NCBI GenBank assembly: GCA_020061125.1
Contig: JAGUYV010000447.1
Span: forward strand, 1 to 5,902
Source of the DNA: a bacterium
GTDB taxonomy: Bacteria > UBP15 > UBA6099 > DSWB01
Direction of reading: 5' to 3'
DNA length: 5,902 nucleotides
The notes below the pieces were generated by a model that saw only the letters and a list, made by a program, of their open reading frames with translations, was not told where the DNA came from and made no database searches. Positions 1 to 5,446 of the stretch are shown here, in pieces; the first letter of the stretch is position 1; each line of letters opens with the position of its first letter. Made by a program: the position numbers and the translations under genes.

Positions 1-496
1 ACACCAGCGCCACAGGCCCGGCCGAAAGCAGAACCACGGCCGCGGCTGCGAACACGCGCACGCTCCGGTCCGGCGCGCCGCGCGCACAATCCGCGGCAGC
101 CGCGTTCCACGCAATCATGAAGCACAGCATCATCATGGCGAAATTCGACGCCATGAACACCATCTGGAATGTCTGGAAACTCTGTTTGGATATCAGACCA
201 ATGAGCCAGAAAAGCGCGCCCGCGGCCGGGGGATACTCGAATGCGGTTTCGGATGCCGGAAATTTTCTTTTAGCCGCAACGCATTCGATGAAACCCGTGC
301 TGTACGGCGCATGCCCGTTCGCCATGCACGACGCATTGTCGTGAAAATGCCCGACATTGCCCTGCACAAAACCCGCATAATAGAAAGAACCGAGGATTCG
401 GAAAAAGAACAGGGTTCCGAGCAGGATCATGAGCGCGGCGAGCAGCGCCGCGGGCATTGCGCGGCCGGGTGTGCTTTTCAAAAGCTGGTTCCGCAT
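1..496 (-). CDS. GT87/DUF2029-like membrane glycosyltransferase, N-terminal part (cut by window edge)
   Basis: The minus-strand frame stays open from an ATG at 494-496 to the left edge, giving 165 codons with no stop. An AGGA Shine-Dalgarno lies six bases ahead of this ATG (503-506). The protein has a basic N-terminus and a hydrophobic span at about residues 15-38. A polar loop of about 50 residues follows, then further hydrophobic stretches at about 91-104, 110-133 and 147-165. The loop contains HD (Asp53), NGHAPY (60-65) and FEYPPAAG (86-93). A 'G-x-PY ... EYPP' pattern in the first outside loop is typical of GT-C fold polyprenyl-phosphate-mannose-dependent alpha-mannosyltransferases (GT87, PimE-like), where an Asp in this loop is catalytic. 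Asp53 is a candidate by position only. Such enzymes add sugars to lipids or glycans on the outer face of the cytoplasmic membrane. Family assignment is moderate because most of the protein is missing; it could be another GT-C enzyme. Confidence 0.72.
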   Translation of the reverse strand, partial: MRNQLLKSTPGRAMPAALLAALMILLGTLFFFRILGSFYYAGFVQGNVGHFHDNASCMANGHAPYSTGFIECVAAKRKFPASETAFEYPPAAGALFWLIGLISKQSFQTFQMVFMASNFAMMMLCFMIAWNAAAADCARGAPDRSVRVFAAAAVVLLSAGPVALV

Positions 497-551
497 GAGT
501 GATCCTGAACCCTCATGACGCGCTTTGGGCGCGCACGAAAATATCATGCAC

Positions 552-557
552 ATTATA
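552..557 (-). promoter_or_regulatory. -10 box for the GT87-like gene
   Basis: The minus strand reads TATAAT, a perfect sigma70-type -10 hexamer, in the 106-base gap between the SCP2-like gene and the glycosyltransferase gene. No good -35 sits at 16-18 bases; the closest is TTCCTG. A transcript would start near 545 and have a leader of about 50 bases. Within that leader, bases 519-533 can form a CGCGC/GCGCG hairpin with a 5-base loop. Confidence 0.45.
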
Positions 558-602
558 GATCGGGAATGGATGAACAGGAAAAGACGGCGGGTGGCGCGCT
601 TG

Positions 603-1430
603 TTATTCGGAAGGCATCATGAAATTTTCCACGCGCTTCATCATGTTTCCGATGCGCATTCCGTACTCGCTGGGTCCGCGCAGTTTCATGGCCTGCGAAG
701 CCGTGGCCTGCACCGCATCCAGTTCGCCGGACAGCACCTTGTAGGCGCTGTCCAGATCCGCGAATTTCATGATCAGATACGGGCGCTTGGCGTGCTTGCC
801 GGAGAAGGCGTAGATCTGCGGCGAATCCAGTATCACATGCGCCTGGGGGCCTTGGGGGACTTCCCACTGGATGACTTTGCCCTTGCTGCCGCGCACCAGG
901 CGGCCGATGAACTCGTCGCCGCTGTTGCACATCTCCTGCATGGCCGTGGTCACCATGCCCAGTAGCATTTTGACCTTGAGCATTTTTTCATCGTCGGTTT
1001 TGGCCACGAACGCGGGCATGAGCATCTTGAGAGAATTGAGCAGCAGCATGACTTTAACGAGCAGGATCAGGTGGAGCATGCCTTTAATTTTGGGCACGCC
1101 CGCCATGCCCCCGCCCAGGGTCACATTCATCTGTTCAAGAGTTTTGAAGCCTAGTCCGATGGTGGGACTCGGGTGCCGCCCCGGTTCCACCTTCAGAACG
1201 CCGTCCTTGATAATGATGTGCGCCGCGGCCTCGGAATCCCCGAGCGTCTCCACCTGCACCACGCAGTTCCAGGGGGCGATCATGTTTTTGTATTTTTCCA
1301 CATCCTGGGTCACGATTTCCAGAAGCGGGAGAATGGCGCGCAGATATACGCGCGCTTTCGTGCGATCGTCCCCCGCATATTCGATGCCCTCGGGCTGGGT
1401 CTGTTCGGTGACATTGTTTTCGTCGGCCAT
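603..1430 (-). CDS. Tandem SCP2-like sterol/lipid-carrier domain protein
   Basis: This complete 275-residue protein runs from ATG at 1428-1430, preceded by GGAG (1440-1443) nine bases upstream, to TAA at 603-605. After an acidic, polar first 20 residues and a helix (25-50), two halves with the same order of elements can be seen. The first is VQVETLGDSEAAAHIIIKDG (58-77), then the TIGLGFKTLEQMNVTLGG stretch (90-107), then a hydrophobic segment (118-141). The second is IQWEVPQGPQAHVILDS (187-203), then YLIMKFADLDSAYKVLSGEL (218-237), then MKLRG...MRIGNMMKRVENF (248-270). The pattern of a strand, 'dG', 'tl.f.tl......l.G', and 'lkl.G....l..ll' is that of the SCP2 sterol-binding fold, which holds lipids or acyl chains in a hydrophobic tunnel. 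There is no signal peptide, so it should be cytosolic or peripherally membrane-bound. The ligand is unknown. The second half is the better match, and the first is assigned by internal similarity judged by eye. Confidence 0.7.
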   Translation of the reverse strand: MADENNVTEQTQPEGIEYAGDDRTKARVYLRAILPLLEIVTQDVEKYKNMIAPWNCVVQVETLGDSEAAAHIIIKDGVLKVEPGRHPSPTIGLGFKTLEQMNVTLGGGMAGVPKIKGMLHLILLVKVMLLLNSLKMLMPAFVAKTDDEKMLKVKMLLGMVTTAMQEMCNSGDEFIGRLVRGSKGKVIQWEVPQGPQAHVILDSPQIYAFSGKHAKRPYLIMKFADLDSAYKVLSGELDAVQATASQAMKLRGPSEYGMRIGNMMKRVENFMMPSE

Positions 1431-1470
1431 GGTTGTGCACTCCGTGCGATTTTCAAATATCTTATGTCCC

Positions 1471-1485
1471 GTGACATTATATCAC
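1471..1485. repeat. Imperfect 15-bp palindrome over the minus-strand -10 box
   Basis: GTGACATTATATCAC is symmetric at 12 of 15 positions (GTGA/TCAC arms), and it covers the -10 hexamer of the SCP2-like gene. This position would suit a repressor operator. It resembles a CRP/FNR-type half-site pair, but the arms are seven bases apart instead of six, so I do not assign a regulator. Confidence 0.3.
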
Positions 1486-1503
1486 AAGCCCGTGAGCGGG
1501 CAA
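1476..1503 (-). promoter_or_regulatory. Promoter of the SCP2-like gene (extended -10)
   Basis: Reading the minus strand, TTGCCC (1503-1498) is followed by a 16-base spacer and then TATAAT (1481-1476). The -10 is preceded by TGA, forming the extended motif TGATATAAT. A transcript would begin near 1469, giving a leader of about 40 bases before the ATG at 1430. Confidence 0.6.
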
Positions 1504-1515
1504 GGCCGCCCCCGC

Positions 1516-1534
1516 CGCGAAAACGCTTTTTGCG
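1516..1534. repeat. Short inverted repeat in the divergent gap
   Basis: CGCGAAAA (1516-1523) and TTTTTGCG (1527-1534) are complementary over eight positions (one G-T) around a CGC centre. The element overlaps the -35 zone of the rightward promoter, so it could be an operator. It is not followed by a T tract on either strand that would make it a convincing terminator. Confidence 0.3.
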
Positions 1535-1555
1535 CGCACGGGAAACGGGTATAAT
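1526..1555 (+). promoter_or_regulatory. Promoter of the M24-like gene
   Basis: A perfect TATAAT lies at 1550-1555. A poor -35 (CTTTTT at 1526-1531, or TTTTTG at 1527-1532) is 17-18 bases upstream. Transcription would start near 1562, leaving a leader of about 24 bases that contains the strong Shine-Dalgarno before the ATG at 1586. Confidence 0.5.
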
Positions 1556-1573
1556 TTCTTCAGTCACATATCC

Positions 1574-1578
1574 GGAGG
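1574..1578 (+). promoter_or_regulatory. Strong Shine-Dalgarno of the M24-like gene
   Basis: GGAGG lies seven bases before the ATG at 1586. It is the best ribosome-binding site in the window and fixes this start. Confidence 0.8.
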
Positions 1579-1585
1579 GAGTTTC

Positions 1586-2686
1586 ATGGAACGCAGAACG
1601 GAATTCGCAATAAAAATGGACCGCATCCGCGCCTATTTGAAAAAGGCCGGGGCGGACGGCGTGGCCCTGGGCCGGTCAGATCATTTCGCATGGGCCGCGT
1701 GCGGCGCGGCGAATTATGTCAATACGGCCACGGACGGCGGCGCGGCGGTATTTTTGCTGATTGACGACAAAGCCGTGGTGATCACGAACCGCATCGAAAA
1801 ACAGCGCCTTCTGGACGAGGAAATCCGCAGCCTGCCCATTGAGGTGGACGCCATCGCCTGGCAGGACGATCAGGCCAAGCACGCGCTCAAGTCGCACATC
1901 GGGAACAAGAAAGTGTTAAGCGATAACGGATTCGCCGGCCTGCCTCCATTGGGAGACGGCTTCACGAAGCTCATGATGGAACTGACCGAGGCCGAAGTGC
2001 GGCGCTACCGCTCCCTGGGCGGCCGCGCAGGCAAAGCACTGCAATCGGCGTGCAAGGATATCAAGCAGAACATGACCGAACGCGAGATTTCCGGCATGAT
2101 CGCATACCGGTGCTACGACGCGGGCATCACCCCCATCGTGGTTCTTGTGGCCGCGGACGATCGTATCGTGAAATACCGCCATCCTCTTCCCACGAGCAAG
2201 AGCGCAAAGAAAATGGTCATGGCCGTGCTGTGCGGCCGCCGCGGCGGGCTGATTGCTTCATGCACGCGCATGGTCAGTTTCGGAACTCCCACGCAGGAGA
2301 TCATTGACAAACACGCGGCCTGCGTGATGGTGGATGTGAATTTCAACGCCAACACCATGCCCGGACGGCGCGTGGGCGATGTGTTCACTCTGGCCCAGAA
2401 CGCGTACCGCATGGCCGGGTTCTCACAGGAATGGGATTTGCACCATCAGGGCGGCCCCACGGGATATCGCACGCGCTATTACACCGCCACACAGCACAGC
2501 GACGATATTGTGATTCCCAACTCGGCCTATGCGTGGAACCCCTCCATCACCGGCACCAAAAGCGAAGACACCCTGCTCGTGCTCGAAGATCACAACGAAC
2601 TGATCACGCAGGCCCCGGACTGGCCGCAGATGGAAGTGGAATGCGAACACATGTGCATCGAGCGGCCCGACATTCTGGTGATGTGA
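1586..2686 (+). CDS. M24/creatinase-fold family protein (Xaa-Pro peptidase-like), metal site apparently degenerate
   Basis: This 366-residue protein is the usual length for a two-domain Xaa-Pro dipeptidase/creatinase relative. Residues 1-130 resemble the creatinase N-terminal domain (GLx-type helix, NYVNTATDGGAAVFLL, ITNRIE). ELTEAEVRRYRSLGGRAGKAL (132-152) begins the 'pita-bread' M24 domain. Landmarks there are KYRHPLPT (196-203), GLIASCTRMVSFG (221-233), LHHQGGPTGY (285-294) and AWNPSITGTKSEDTLLV (316-332). Canonical M24 metallopeptidases use Asp, Asp, His, Glu, Glu. By eye these line up with Cys216, Ser225, His287, Asn318 and Glu327, so only His and the last Glu appear kept. Conservation around these sites (TR, GGPTGY, NPSITGTKSEDT) suggests a real subfamily, not decay. 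The role may be metal-independent hydrolysis, as in creatinase, or binding; the substrate cannot be stated. There is no signal peptide, so it is cytosolic. It has its own promoter and is divergent from the SCP2-like gene. Confidence 0.85.
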   Translation: MERRTEFAIKMDRIRAYLKKAGADGVALGRSDHFAWAACGAANYVNTATDGGAAVFLLIDDKAVVITNRIEKQRLLDEEIRSLPIEVDAIAWQDDQAKHALKSHIGNKKVLSDNGFAGLPPLGDGFTKLMMELTEAEVRRYRSLGGRAGKALQSACKDIKQNMTEREISGMIAYRCYDAGITPIVVLVAADDRIVKYRHPLPTSKSAKKMVMAVLCGRRGGLIASCTRMVSFGTPTQEIIDKHAACVMVDVNFNANTMPGRRVGDVFTLAQNAYRMAGFSQEWDLHHQGGPTGYRTRYYTATQHSDDIVIPNSAYAWNPSITGTKSEDTLLVLEDHNELITQAPDWPQMEVECEHMCIERPDILVM

Positions 2687-2698
2687 CGGCGCCGGTTC

Positions 2699-2726
2699 TT
2701 GCGCGTTCGGGATGTCGCCTTAGAAT
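2699..2726 (+). promoter_or_regulatory. Possible promoter abutting the TPR-like gene
   Basis: TTGCGC (2699-2704), a 16-base spacer and TAGAAT (2721-2726) form a sigma70-like promoter in the 42-base gap after the M24-like stop codon. Its predicted start point (about 2732-2735) falls on the first codons of the next gene, which has no visible Shine-Dalgarno. This would give a leaderless or near-leaderless mRNA. Confidence 0.35.
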
Positions 2727-2728
2727 AA

Positions 2729-3814
2729 ATGCCAATGAAACGAACGATTCTCGCCTTAATTCTTCTGTTGTGCTGCGCGGGACTGGTGGTGTTCATCCGG
2801 GTCCGCACGGACGGCATGCACAAGCGCTGGGCGGACAAGGAGCGCGCCTCGGACTTGAGTTTGAGCCGCAACCGGCACGCGTCGTCCGTGGTGGTGTTCG
2901 AGTTTCTCGGCGGCGGCTTCAAGCCGCTGGTGGCGGATTTCTACTGGGTCCGCGCCACCACGCTCAAGGCCGGCGAACTGTTTGAAATGCGCAAGCAACG
3001 AGCTGCGCGAGGCATGCCGGACCTGCTCGAACATGTGCATCTGGCGCGCACAAAACAGGAACAGTTCGAACTGTACGAACTCCTGCGCAACACCACCTTT
3101 TTCGACCCGCATTTTGAATACGCCTATTTTTACGGCGCGCATCTGCTGTCTTTCGACGGACAGCCCGATCTCGCCATTTCCCTGCTCGAATACGGCCTTG
3201 AGAAGAACCCGCGCTCGGGCATGATCCCCGGGCTGCTCGCGTTCATTTACTACTACTTCAAGGGCCACAGCTATTTCAAACAGGCAGCGGAATACGCCGC
3301 GATGTCTTACAAGAACAGTGGCGAATATTCATCCGTGGCCAAGGAAGTTTCCACTCTCTACGCTGCGGGCCGCGAGTACGGCATGGCCATCGAGTTCCTC
3401 AAGAGCGTGCTCGAATCATCCTCCGACCCGGCCACAAGCGCGGAAATCAACGAGCAATTAAAGTACCTTTATGTAGAGAAACACATCGCCGAACTTCAGG
3501 ATCTCGTGGACCGGTACATCGCCCGGTACGACGGCAGAATGCCCGAATCCCTTGAACAGTTTGTGAGCCTGGGATTCATTACCGATGTTCCGGAAGAGCC
3601 GTTCGGCGGCGAATATGTGCTCACCCCGCAGGGCAAAGTCGTGAACCAGCCGCTGAAACGGTTCGCGCATTTTCAGAACCTGCGCGAGTACATTCCCGAA
3701 AAAGGGTTCAACAAAATGCCCCAGGAAGTCAAAGAAGACCACGACGGGCACGAACATGTGCATGATGAAAACTGCGATCACGATCATGACCATGACCACG
3801 ATCATGAGCATTGA
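2729..3814 (+). CDS. Membrane-anchored TPR-like protein with His-rich C-terminal tail
   Basis: This 361-residue protein has a basic N-terminus (MPMKR) followed by one hydrophobic span (6-24), read as a signal anchor; LLLCC is not a normal lipobox. The rest should lie on the outer face of the membrane. FEFLGGGFKPLVADFYWVRA (57-76) is a motif of a family of helical-repeat proteins. Residues 100-265 are helical and contain TPR-like units, for example DPHFEYAYFYGAHLL (126-140), DLAISLLEYGLEKNP (147-161) and AMAIEFLKS-type 219-226. Residues 258-307 (YIARYDGRMPESLEQFV, then EPFGGEYVLTPQGKVVN) resemble the globular end of type II secretion pseudopilins. The tail 337-361 holds ten His, many Asp/Glu and one Cys. 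The ABC ATPase follows after 18 bases and then the permease, so it is probably an accessory subunit of that transporter. ATG at 2729 is the first in frame; ATG at 2735 (MKRTIL) is as likely, since neither has a Shine-Dalgarno. Confidence 0.75.
   Translation: MPMKRTILALILLLCCAGLVVFIRVRTDGMHKRWADKERASDLSLSRNRHASSVVVFEFLGGGFKPLVADFYWVRATTLKAGELFEMRKQRAARGMPDLLEHVHLARTKQEQFELYELLRNTTFFDPHFEYAYFYGAHLLSFDGQPDLAISLLEYGLEKNPRSGMIPGLLAFIYYYFKGHSYFKQAAEYAAMSYKNSGEYSSVAKEVSTLYAAGREYGMAIEFLKSVLESSSDPATSAEINEQLKYLYVEKHIAELQDLVDRYIARYDGRMPESLEQFVSLGFITDVPEEPFGGEYVLTPQGKVVNQPLKRFAHFQNLREYIPEKGFNKMPQEVKEDHDGHEHVHDENCDHDHDHDHDHEH
3737..3811 (+). repeat. His/Asp-rich tail coding repeat
   Basis: The last 25 codons of the TPR-like gene encode alternating Asp-His (HDHDHDHDH at 351-359) plus flanking HEHVH. 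The DNA is an imperfect GAY-CAY hexamer repeat. Mixed GAT/GAC and CAT/CAC codons argue that the repeat is kept for its protein sequence and is not a fresh slippage product. Similar His-rich segments in HypB, SlyD and ZnuA-type proteins bind Zn or Ni. Confidence 0.7.
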
Positions 3815-3832
3815 TGGAAAGGCGGCGCGCCA

Positions 3833-4585
3833 TTGAACGGAGCGCTCGAGTACAGGGACTTATATAAGCAATACAAATCCGGCATGGGCGCGCGCAACCG
3901 CCTTGTGGCCGTGGACAAACTCAACCTGTGCGTGAACCAGGGCGAGATATTCGGATTTCTTGGACCCAACGGCGCGGGAAAGACCACTTGCATCAAGATC
4001 ACCATGGGGTTTCTGAAGGCCACCTCCGGGCAGGTCGCCATTCTGGGAAAGAGTAACACGGACTGGCGCGTGCGCGAGCGCGTCGGGTTTTTGCCGGAGA
4101 ACCCGAACATATACCCGTATCTGAACGGCCGCCAGGCTCTGGCCGTGTTCGGCCGCATGTTCTCCCTGCGGGGCGCGGAACTCAAGAAGCGCATCGAGGA
4201 TGTCTCGGAACAGCTCGGCCTGGACCGCGAACTGCGCACGCCGCTGGGCAAGCACAGCAAGGGCATGCTCCAGCGCGTGGGCCTGGCCCAGGCCCTGATC
4301 AACGATCCCGACATTCTGATCCTTGACGAGCCGATGAGCGGCCTGGACCCGATCGGCCGCCGCATGTTCCGCGAGGTGATTCTGCGGCTCAAGCAGCGCG
4401 GCAAAACCGTGTTCTTCAGTTCTCACATCCTGTCCGACATCGAGATGCTGTGCGATCGCGTGGGCATGATCAGCCGGGGCAGGCTGGTTCTGGACATGAC
4501 CATGTCCGAGATCCTGGAGCAGCGCGCGAGCGGCGGCAGAGATCTGGAGCAGATATTCATGGAGAAAGTGGGCGCCGCACAATGA
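3833..4585 (+). CDS. ABC transporter ATP-binding protein (ABC-2/CcmA type)
   Basis: This 250-residue nucleotide-binding subunit powers the permease encoded next to it. The ATPase motifs appear in order: Walker A GPNGAGKT (44-51), a Q-loop region VGFLPENPNIYPYL (84-97), signature HSKGMLQRVGLAQAL (141-155), Walker B ILILDEP (161-167) with catalytic Glu166, D-loop SGLDP (169-173) and H-loop His198 in FFSSHILSD. The Q-loop residue is Glu89 instead of Gln, a variant I recall in related exporter ATPases ('FLPENP'). The start must be TTG at 3833. The frame is closed by the TGA at 3812-3814 and contains no other start codon before it, and AAGG (3819-3822) lies ten bases upstream. It begins MNGALEYRDLYKQY, the normal N-terminus for the family. 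An ATG at 3814 overlapping the previous stop is in the wrong frame. No transmembrane spans; it acts at the inner face of the membrane. Confidence 0.93.
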   Translation: MNGALEYRDLYKQYKSGMGARNRLVAVDKLNLCVNQGEIFGFLGPNGAGKTTCIKITMGFLKATSGQVAILGKSNTDWRVRERVGFLPENPNIYPYLNGRQALAVFGRMFSLRGAELKKRIEDVSEQLGLDRELRTPLGKHSKGMLQRVGLAQALINDPDILILDEPMSGLDPIGRRMFREVILRLKQRGKTVFFSSHILSDIEMLCDRVGMISRGRLVLDMTMSEILEQRASGGRDLEQIFMEKVGAAQ

Positions 4586-5349
4586 CAAACCGCATCTTCT
4601 GGATCGCCGCGAACACCGTGGTGGAACTGGTCCGGGACCGCGTGATGCAGGGCCTGGCGTTCGTGGGCGTGTTTTTGATACTGTGCGGGCGGCTCATCGC
4701 CGAGATGTCGGTTGTGGAGCGCGCGCGCATGATCACGGATGTGGGCGCGGGTGCGGTGTTTCTGACCGGCGCACTGGCCGTGCTGTTCGCGGGCACCAAT
4801 CTGTTGGACCGCGAGATACGCGAGCGCAGCGCCCTGTGCATTTTGTCCAAACCCGTATCCCGGTCCGCATGGCTCGCGGGCAAAGTCCTGGGTCTCGCCG
4901 CCGTGCTGTGCGTTCTGATCATGGCGCTCACCGCGTTCCTGGTTTTATTCCTCTGGGCGGAAACCGGAATCGTGGCCTGGAAGCTGTTCGCGGGCGGCGC
5001 ATTCCTTTATCTCATGCTGCTCATCGTCATGGGCTACGCGGTTCTGTTTTCCACCATCACTTCGCAGTTCATGGCTCTGTTCTTCGGGTTTCTCGTCGTG
5101 ATCATCGGCCACATGGTGGACGACCTGAAAATATACTGGGCCAGCAAGGCCGCGGGCGCGCAGATCGTCACCAAGCTGTTCTATTATGTGCTGCCGGATT
5201 TGAAGCTGTTTTCCGCATGGAGGGTCACGGGAGAACACAGCATCATCGCGCCCGTGGAAGTGCTCTGGCTGGTTCTGTATTGCATTGCGTTCCTGCTCAT
5301 AACCCTGGTCCTGGCGTCCGTGATCCTCGAACGCAAGGAATTTGAATAG
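4582..5349 (+). CDS. ABC-2 type transporter permease (NosY/GldF-like)
   Basis: This 255-residue membrane protein has about six hydrophobic spans (roughly 22-40, 53-74, 98-126, 135-157, 160-182 and 223-248). A short cytosolic N-terminus, NTVVELVRDRV (11-21), and the loop LLDREIRERSALCILSKPVSRSAWLAGK (74-101) are hallmarks of the ABC-2 permease family that pairs with CcmA-type ATPases. YYVLPDLKLFSAW (201-213) is another family motif. The ATG at 4582 overlaps the ATPase stop codon (ATGA), so translation is probably coupled. The same frame is open upstream to 4450, but that part overlaps the ATPase gene and reads as non-coding, so the overlapping ATG is chosen. With the ATPase it should form a homodimeric exporter (two copies of each); the substrate is unknown. 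TAG stop at 5347-5349. Confidence 0.92.
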   Translation: MTNRIFWIAANTVVELVRDRVMQGLAFVGVFLILCGRLIAEMSVVERARMITDVGAGAVFLTGALAVLFAGTNLLDREIRERSALCILSKPVSRSAWLAGKVLGLAAVLCVLIMALTAFLVLFLWAETGIVAWKLFAGGAFLYLMLLIVMGYAVLFSTITSQFMALFFGFLVVIIGHMVDDLKIYWASKAAGAQIVTKLFYYVLPDLKLFSAWRVTGEHSIIAPVEVLWLVLYCIAFLLITLVLASVILERKEFE

Positions 5350-5356
5350 TCTCCGG

Positions 5357-5390
5357 CTGTTCTGCGCCATAAAGCAGGGCAGGTTGTTCT
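5357..5390 (+). terminator. Weak intrinsic terminator candidate after the permease
   Basis: CTGTTCTGC (5357-5365) pairs with GCAGGGCAG (5374-5382) as a nine-base-pair stem with two G-U pairs and an eight-base loop. It begins eight bases after the permease stop. The following GTTGTTCTTCCTT is T-rich but broken, so termination would be partial at best. Confidence 0.4.
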
Positions 5391-5446
5391 TCCTTGATTC
5401 ACCACCTCGAATGAAGTCATTTGAAATCACGCAGGCCGCATTCGTT

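Noticed and set aside
117-344. A 75-codon plus-strand frame in the left-edge gene
   Set aside because: It is opposite the GT87-like frame, which has a Shine-Dalgarno, membrane spans and family motifs.
603-1430. Cytochrome, porin or transmembrane reading of the SCP2-like protein because of its Leu/Met-rich segment
   Set aside because: The segment is single, contains Lys residues and aligns with the helix of the SCP2 fold; no signal peptide is present.
1470-1487. A CRP-type site (GTGA ... TCAC)
   Set aside because: The arms are seven bases apart, not six, and the outer T/A are incomplete; listed only as an unassigned palindrome.
2771-2782. A lipobox at LLLCC near the N-terminus of the TPR-like protein
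   Set aside because: Positions -1 and -2 before Cys are Leu, not Gly/Ala/Ser; a membrane anchor fits better.
4450-4581. An N-terminal extension of the permease upstream of 4582
   Set aside because: It overlaps the ATPase gene and reads as charged, motif-free sequence; the ATGA overlap at 4582 is the normal arrangement.
3860-4588. A 242-codon open frame on the minus strand across the whole ABC ATPase gene
   Set aside because: It lies opposite a gene with every ABC motif; its translation is low-complexity His/Ala/Gln-rich, as expected from the antisense of GC-rich codons.
4683-5345. A 220-codon plus-strand frame inside the permease gene
   Set aside because: Its translation is Arg/His/Gly-rich without motifs, while the overlapping frame encodes a clear six-span ABC-2 permease.
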